In this document: in pieces, positions 61,001 to 64,000 of the stretch
Layout of the letters: each line of letters opens with the position of its first letter
Position numbering within the stretch: position 1 is the stretch's first letter
Source: Siphonodentalium dalli
Lineage: Eukaryota > Mollusca > Scaphopoda > Gadilida > Siphonodentaliidae
Reading direction: 5' to 3'
Assembly: GCA_032622095.1 (NCBI GenBank)
Contig: CP136061.1
Span: forward strand, 130,274,754 to 130,338,753
Length of the DNA stretch: 64,000 bases
Notes under the pieces: model-generated
Told to the model about the DNA's origin: nothing
The model's input: the letters and a program-made list of their open reading frames with translations, nothing else
The model's database searches: none
Position numbers and translations under genes: made by a program

Positions 61001-63938
61001 AGGTCTTCAAAATATATATGAGACTAGCCGATGAGCCCGACGTTGTCCGGGCTATTCAAAAACCAAATTTAAAGTCGATAGCTCTACCCGTTTCTGAGAT
61101 CTGGTCTGCGCATGCGCGAAGCTGGCGTCGCACGGGCTCAGCGACCCTATAAAATTTGTATCCGGGGCAAGATACATTCACATAGCAAATTTCAAGTCGA
61201 TAGCTCCACCCGTTTCCAAGATCTCGTCTGCGCATGAGCGAAGATGGCGTCGCACGGGCTCGGCGACCCGATAAAATTCGTATCCGGGGCAAGATACATT
61301 CACATGCCAAATTTCAAGTCGATAGCTCCACCCGTTTCCGAGATCTGGGCTGCGCATGTGCGAAGCTGGCGTTGCACAGGCTCGGCGACCCGATAAAATT
61401 TGTATCCGGGGCAAGATACATTCACATAGCAAATTTCAAGTCGATAGCTCCACCCGTTTCCGAGATCTTGTCTGCGCATGCGCTGCACGGTCAAACTACA
61501 CACACGTACCAAGTTTCGTCCCGATCGGTCGAGAATCGTAGATTTGTATCAATGACATACATACAAACATACATACAAACAGAGGTCTTCAAAATATATA
61601 TGAGATAAATTGGGTTGGTTCTTCAATGTAACAGTTCTTGCAAATGGATGCTTACATGTACAATTATCCAGGACAAACTAACATTATGTTGGTAATTTCC
61701 ATCAGTACACAATGGGTACTGTAAGAAATTTCTACCAATAGAAAAATCTTGGTCATAAATTTTTACAGGGTAGAACACTGTGCATGTCACACTTCAAATG
61801 TGCATGTCACACTTCAAATTTCAGAATTTCAAATTTCAGACTGCACCCCTTGAACTTGAATCTCCAACTTGGGAAATCTCAATTGTAACCTGCTTTTACT
61901 CCCGAAGCCAAAGAAATAGAAATTTGGGAGTGCTATTTAAATTCAGATTATTCCAAGAGTTGGAAAATGCTAAACTAACACTCACCCACAGTTGAAAATG
62001 TTCGAAATCATGAATGCTACTTGAGTCTAAAGACTTTAAAGCTTTAAAGACAAAAATGTCCAACACTCAGGCCTAAAGAGTAATACTTTATACTAAATGC
62101 TAGTTGGTGAGTCATATTATCATATCAATTTCAACTTATTTCCAGCCGAAAGTATGGTAGAGCTTCAGTTGTTTAGAAAGATTAATCAAGAACATTTTCA
62201 GGAATTAAGTTTAATGATCCAATTTACAATATAATATAAGAAATAGATTTCTCTGAGAGTCTAAATTATGGACTTGTTTATGCTCCATAACATAAATAAT
62301 TATAAAAAAAAAATTTATATGATCCATTATACTTACTTAAAGATGCATAATCAGAAATAACACTTCAAAATTACTATTTCTTTGGATTCGGGGGTAAAAA
62401 ATATTTGATTCGAGTCAAGGAACCCACCCCTCAAATCTCAGAGTGATGAGATATCAATTTTTGAAATTTGTTATTTCTTGAAATGTGTATTTATTTGTGG
62501 CCCAGAAAGTCGTCAAACCGAAGGTCTCGGACAAAATTGTGGATGAAGATGGATAACTCTAAAAATCAAGTGGTAATTAATACGTCAAATTTTGTGATAC
62601 TGAAGTGATAATACGGCCATATTTCGTTGAACAACATGTTGATAAATAACTTGTTTTGGTAAATTTTATACCATAGTTCACAGCAGTTATAGCACTATTT
62701 TGTTGTAATTGATCGATTCTGATAACTAAAGTGTATTTTGAAGAAATGTTGTTGTAACTTGATGATATGGGGACTATCTGAGGATTAAGTACCTTTAAAG
62801 ACATAATATGGACTTTTTTGGGGTGTGTGAAATAAGTTAGTATTCAGGTGCTATGCCGACTGGAGGAATGTAGCATTCTACTAACATTGCCAAAAATCTC
62901 AAACAAATTGACCGTAGCTAGCACTCCATAGAAAACATCGTCTGAACTACATGCAATTCTAAATATTTACTTCTTGATTGACCAACTATCGACAATAACT
63001 TAACGCAAATGATTTCACCATCAAGAGTCATTGCATTTAATTAATATATTAAATATTGACGGTGTGTGATGTCAATTTGGATATAACAGTTGTAAAAATA
63101 ACTACCAGTACTTGGATCAAGATTATTCTCCATTTTTATTTAAACAACCTATACCGGAGTGTTTCAAATCACTTTAATAAGTGCCGATTAGAAATTCTAT
63201 TGTTTATTCTACTTTTGATGATTTTTAGGGTAAAAAAATTGGCCTTGAAGAAAATGTTGCTATAATTCAGTTCGAACCAGCAATGAGTTCATAACATAAA
63301 GTGTAGAATTTATAAATGCATACTAAGTTGTAATAAATATTGCACTGTCACATGACAGTGCATGTGTTTTAGACAACTTGTTGAACATTAAATAAGCTCT
63401 ATATTGGATTTTGATGTACGTTTATAAATTGATTTTAAAATCTCAACAGCTGTTTTATTGTAATTACAAAAGCTGGGTCAAATTAAGTGCTAAAGCACTG
63501 AGCCCAGCTTTTCAAATTCGCTTTGTAATAATCATCGAAAAATAGTTTTTGAGGAATATACTGATAATGATTACACACAACAGTTTTCAACATTTATGAG
63601 ACTCACAGAATGTTGTTTATTCGTTGGAATAGTTGTTTTTTTTCAGAACGCGGTGATGTGACATAAGCCGAGTACACTACTATAAATAAAAACTTTTAAA
63701 GTTTGACGGGCACCTGTTGCGATTACGCGTAGTAAAAACGTAGTAATTGAAAATAAATCTTGAAAAAAAATTGACAAACATAGTACAGAGCGAAACAAAG
63801 ATATTCCAATCTTACCTGTGGATAGTTTGAATAAAGTTGCATTAATTTGTTATAAATTTAACGTTAGTAAAACCCGTAACGATTACATGAAACAGAAAAT
63901 GAGAAACTTCACAAACTTACTCCAACTCCTGACGCCAT
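33857..63938 (-). CDS. Zinc-finger/HMG-box protein gene, right copy (partial, 6 exons)
   Basis: Exons on the - strand, 5' to 3': probable first exon 63938-63921, then 58073-57847, 51080-50926, 45759-45516, 34783-34729, 34020-33857. The last five mirror the left copy exactly in length, splice sites and phase. The exon 33857-34020 carries one amino-acid difference (Thr for Pro at about residue 239). With the candidate first exon the protein would begin MASGVG-EPPLPMKRQHN, phase 0 to phase 0. The HMG box is again interrupted after the exon ending GLDN-R. The 1.2 kb between 32647 and 33856 shows no next exon and is largely filled by two transposable elements. Expression is expected from a promoter just beyond 63938. 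Confidence 0.82.
34435..34735 (-). repeat. ~45 bp minisatellite starting at exon D donor (right)
   Basis: Mirror of 31660-31905 with an additional composite unit around 34620-34690. Confidence 0.85.
34729..34783 (-). CDS. Exon D, right copy
   Basis: Mirror of 31612-31666. The adjacent minisatellite has one more ~70 bp unit here than in the left arm. Confidence 0.78.
35255..36249. mobile_element. Second minisatellite-bearing element (right)
   Basis: Mirror of 30070-31135, shorter by one 76 bp subrepeat. Confidence 0.75.
36506..36887 (-). mobile_element. TTAA-family element (right intron 3)
   Basis: Mirror of 29432-29813. Confidence 0.82.
37408..38220. mobile_element. Second hAT-type MITE of the CAGACCTGTT family (right)
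   Basis: Mirror of 28099-28911; duplication GCGTTGAC on both sides. Confidence 0.9.
39685..42025 (-). pseudogene. DIRS-like retrotransposon remnant (right)
   Basis: Mirror of 24300-26640 with the same stops and a few substitutions (for example IALVPN versus IAVVPN). Shared stops mean decay preceded the separation of the two arms. Confidence 0.86.
42565..44420. mobile_element. Minisatellite-bearing element, ~150 bp units (right)
   Basis: Mirror of 21787-23768 with one fewer unit. Confidence 0.75.
42755..43574. mobile_element. hAT-type MITE with CCGGGAG subrepeats (right)
   Basis: Mirror of 22760-23571; perfect 8 bp duplication GCGGCCAT at 42747-42754 and 43575-43582. Confidence 0.9.
45516..45759 (-). 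CDS. Exon C, right copy
   Basis: Mirror of 20502-20745; identical protein. The donor motif reads CATAC on the + strand at 45511-45515. Confidence 0.84.
47141..49093. mobile_element. Outer hAT-type element of the nest (right)
   Basis: Mirror of 17164-19117; duplication ATCAGGAC at 47133-47140 and 49094-49101. Confidence 0.88.
47984..48727. mobile_element. Inner hAT-type element of the nest (right)
   Basis: Mirror of 17530-18274; duplication AGCCAGAG at 47976-47983 and 48728-48735. Confidence 0.88.
50926..51080 (-). CDS. Exon B, right copy
   Basis: Mirror of 15177-15331; the protein sequence of the exon is identical to the left copy. Confidence 0.87.
51983..52551. mobile_element. TTAA MITE with 18 bp TIRs (right)
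   Basis: Mirror of 13702-14271, with one base change in a TIR (GGATGTCC). Confidence 0.85.
52570..53420. repeat. ~90 bp tandem repeat (right)
   Basis: Mirror of 12820-13680 with small unit differences. Confidence 0.85.
55087..55245. repeat. Foldback hairpin element inside the right-only transposon
   Basis: GAGTAATCAATTGGTTCCGAG near the start pairs with its near reverse complement at the end; the arms meet at a GC-rich tip (GTGCGCGTTAGCGCAC). About 70 bp per arm. No coding content. Confidence 0.8.
55512..55850 (+). mobile_element. TTAA-family element, divergent copy
   Basis: Starts TTTAAAGTGATGTGAACACTC and ends ACAAGTACATATGTAATATTTTA, matching the family at 29432 and 58091 with a decayed 3' end. 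Confidence 0.7.
56731..56970. mobile_element. Foldback MITE (right intron 1)
   Basis: Mirror of 6881-7120. Confidence 0.85.
57847..58073 (-). CDS. Exon A, right copy
   Basis: Mirror of 5789-6015 with identical splice sites. The end of the TTAA element at 58091 lies about 17 bp from the acceptor. Confidence 0.88.
58091..58456 (+). mobile_element. TTAA-family element, uninterrupted (right)
   Basis: Empty-site counterpart of 2626-5773; TTAA at both ends. No ORF. Confidence 0.82.
59078..59294. mobile_element. Foldback MITE (right outer)
   Basis: Mirror of 1783-2001. Confidence 0.85.
59775..60395. mobile_element. Minisatellite element, ~130 bp units (right)
   Basis: Mirror of 718-1316. Confidence 0.7.
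60405..61610. mobile_element. Two tandem minisatellite elements, ~122 bp units (right)
   Basis: Two complete copies, each ending in a GTCTGT-type microsatellite and an ATATATATGAGA tail, where the left arm has one. The second starts with the terminal hairpin GAGCCCGACGTTGTCCGGGC. All ORFs here are repeat read-through. Confidence 0.75.
61691..62790. other. Unique sequence outside the right arm
   Basis: No gene recognised. Contains short duplications near 61775-61835 (GTGCATGTCACACTTCAAAT twice). Would be intron 1 of the gene if the exon at 63921 is right. Confidence 0.5.
62795..63177 (-). mobile_element. TTAA-family element outside the right arm
   Basis: TTAA-bounded, reverse orientation, divergent from the arm copies. 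It lies in putative intron 1. Confidence 0.8.
63341..63362. repeat. Short palindrome TGCACTGTCA/TGACAGTGCA
   Basis: Twenty-two base inverted repeat with a 2 nt centre. Function unknown. Confidence 0.6.
63468..63512. repeat. Hairpin AAAAGCTGGG ... CCCAGCTTTT
   Basis: Ten bp outer stem with a second inner stem AGTGCT/AGCACT. Compact structured element in putative intron 1. Confidence 0.6.
63921..63938 (-). CDS. Probable first coding exon (MASGVG)
   Basis: On the - strand a strong start context AAGATGGCG begins at 63938 and the open frame runs six codons to GGA|GTAAGT, a consensus donor. It ends in phase 0, matching exon A at 58073, which begins in phase 0. Orientation and distance (5.8 kb) are suitable for a first intron. 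The call is an inference from splice grammar. Other intervening exons or an unrelated small gene are possible. Confidence 0.5.
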
Positions 63939-64000
63939 CTTCCCGAATGTGGGTCATGTTTATGGAATACGATGATTGGAAGTACAGTTATCGCGAGGCA
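63939..64000 (-). promoter_or_regulatory. Possible 5' UTR/promoter of the zinc-finger/HMG gene
   Basis: Upstream of the probable start on the - strand are a TCGCGA core at 63991-63996 and a CCAAT-like TTCCAATCATC about 40 bp from the ATG. The AAGATGGCG around the start also resembles a YY1-type promoter element. No TATA box is visible. The window ends here, so the transcription start is not fixed. Confidence 0.3.

Larger units (their letters stand above)
33777..61690 (-). repeat. Right arm of giant inverted repeat
   Basis: Reverse-complement copy of 1-32546. It is about 4.6 kb shorter than the left arm. The balance is explained by left-only insertions (2825-5593 and 7341-12310, plus 119 and 76 bp of extra minisatellite) minus right-only ones (53850-56417, a second ~580 bp minisatellite array near 61020-61600, a 72 bp minisatellite unit near 34650, and a 60 bp indel near 44810). 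Similarity stops at 61690 because the left arm runs out of window. Confidence 0.97.

Noticed and set aside
60162-61608. Mirror set of repeat-derived ORFs
   Set aside because: Same minisatellite units as the left outer region.

Overview
This is metazoan genomic DNA: AT-rich, intron-bearing and packed with nested transposable elements. BEL/Pao and DIRS-like retroelements, hAT-type, MULE-type and TTAA-target DNA elements, and minisatellite-bearing repeats all occur. A marine invertebrate, most likely a mollusc, is my inference; no taxon marker was found.

The dominant structure is a giant inverted repeat. Bases 1-32546 (left arm) reappear as the reverse complement in 33777-61690 (right arm), with roughly 1 percent substitutions in the stretches I compared. 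Left position 1 pairs with right position 61690, so the left arm may continue beyond the window. Between the arms lie a run of exactly 100 N (32547-32646) and about 1.1 kb of unmatched sequence. The arms differ by clean events: a BEL/Pao-like element with TSD (left only), a 4.97 kb block carrying a MULE-like element (left only), a 2.57 kb element with ~450 bp terminal inverted repeats and an 8 bp TSD (right only), extra minisatellite units, and small indels. These features fit two alternative haplotypes of one locus joined head to head by scaffolding better than a true palindrome, though the sequence alone cannot decide.

The one convincing cellular gene is a multi-exon C2H2/C2HC zinc-finger plus HMG-box gene, present once per arm (+ strand left, - strand right, convergent on the gap). 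Five exons with matching splice phases are seen in each arm. The right arm also shows a probable first coding exon at 63921-63938. Both copies stop inside the HMG box as they reach the gap, so neither is complete here.

Layout, left arm outward to inward: minisatellite elements (1-1320); foldback MITEs and a TTAA element split by the BEL element (1780-5780); exon A; 122 to 210 bp foldback repeats; the left-only block 7341-12310; a ~90 bp tandem repeat (12820-13680); a TTAA MITE; exon B; a three-level hAT/foldback nest (17164-19117); exon C; a long minisatellite element with a nested hAT (21787-23768); a decayed DIRS-like pol (24300-26640); a second copy of the same hAT family (28099-28911); a second minisatellite element (30070-31135); exons D and E; the gap. 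The right arm repeats this in reverse, then 61691-64000 is unique sequence ending at the probable first exon and promoter.
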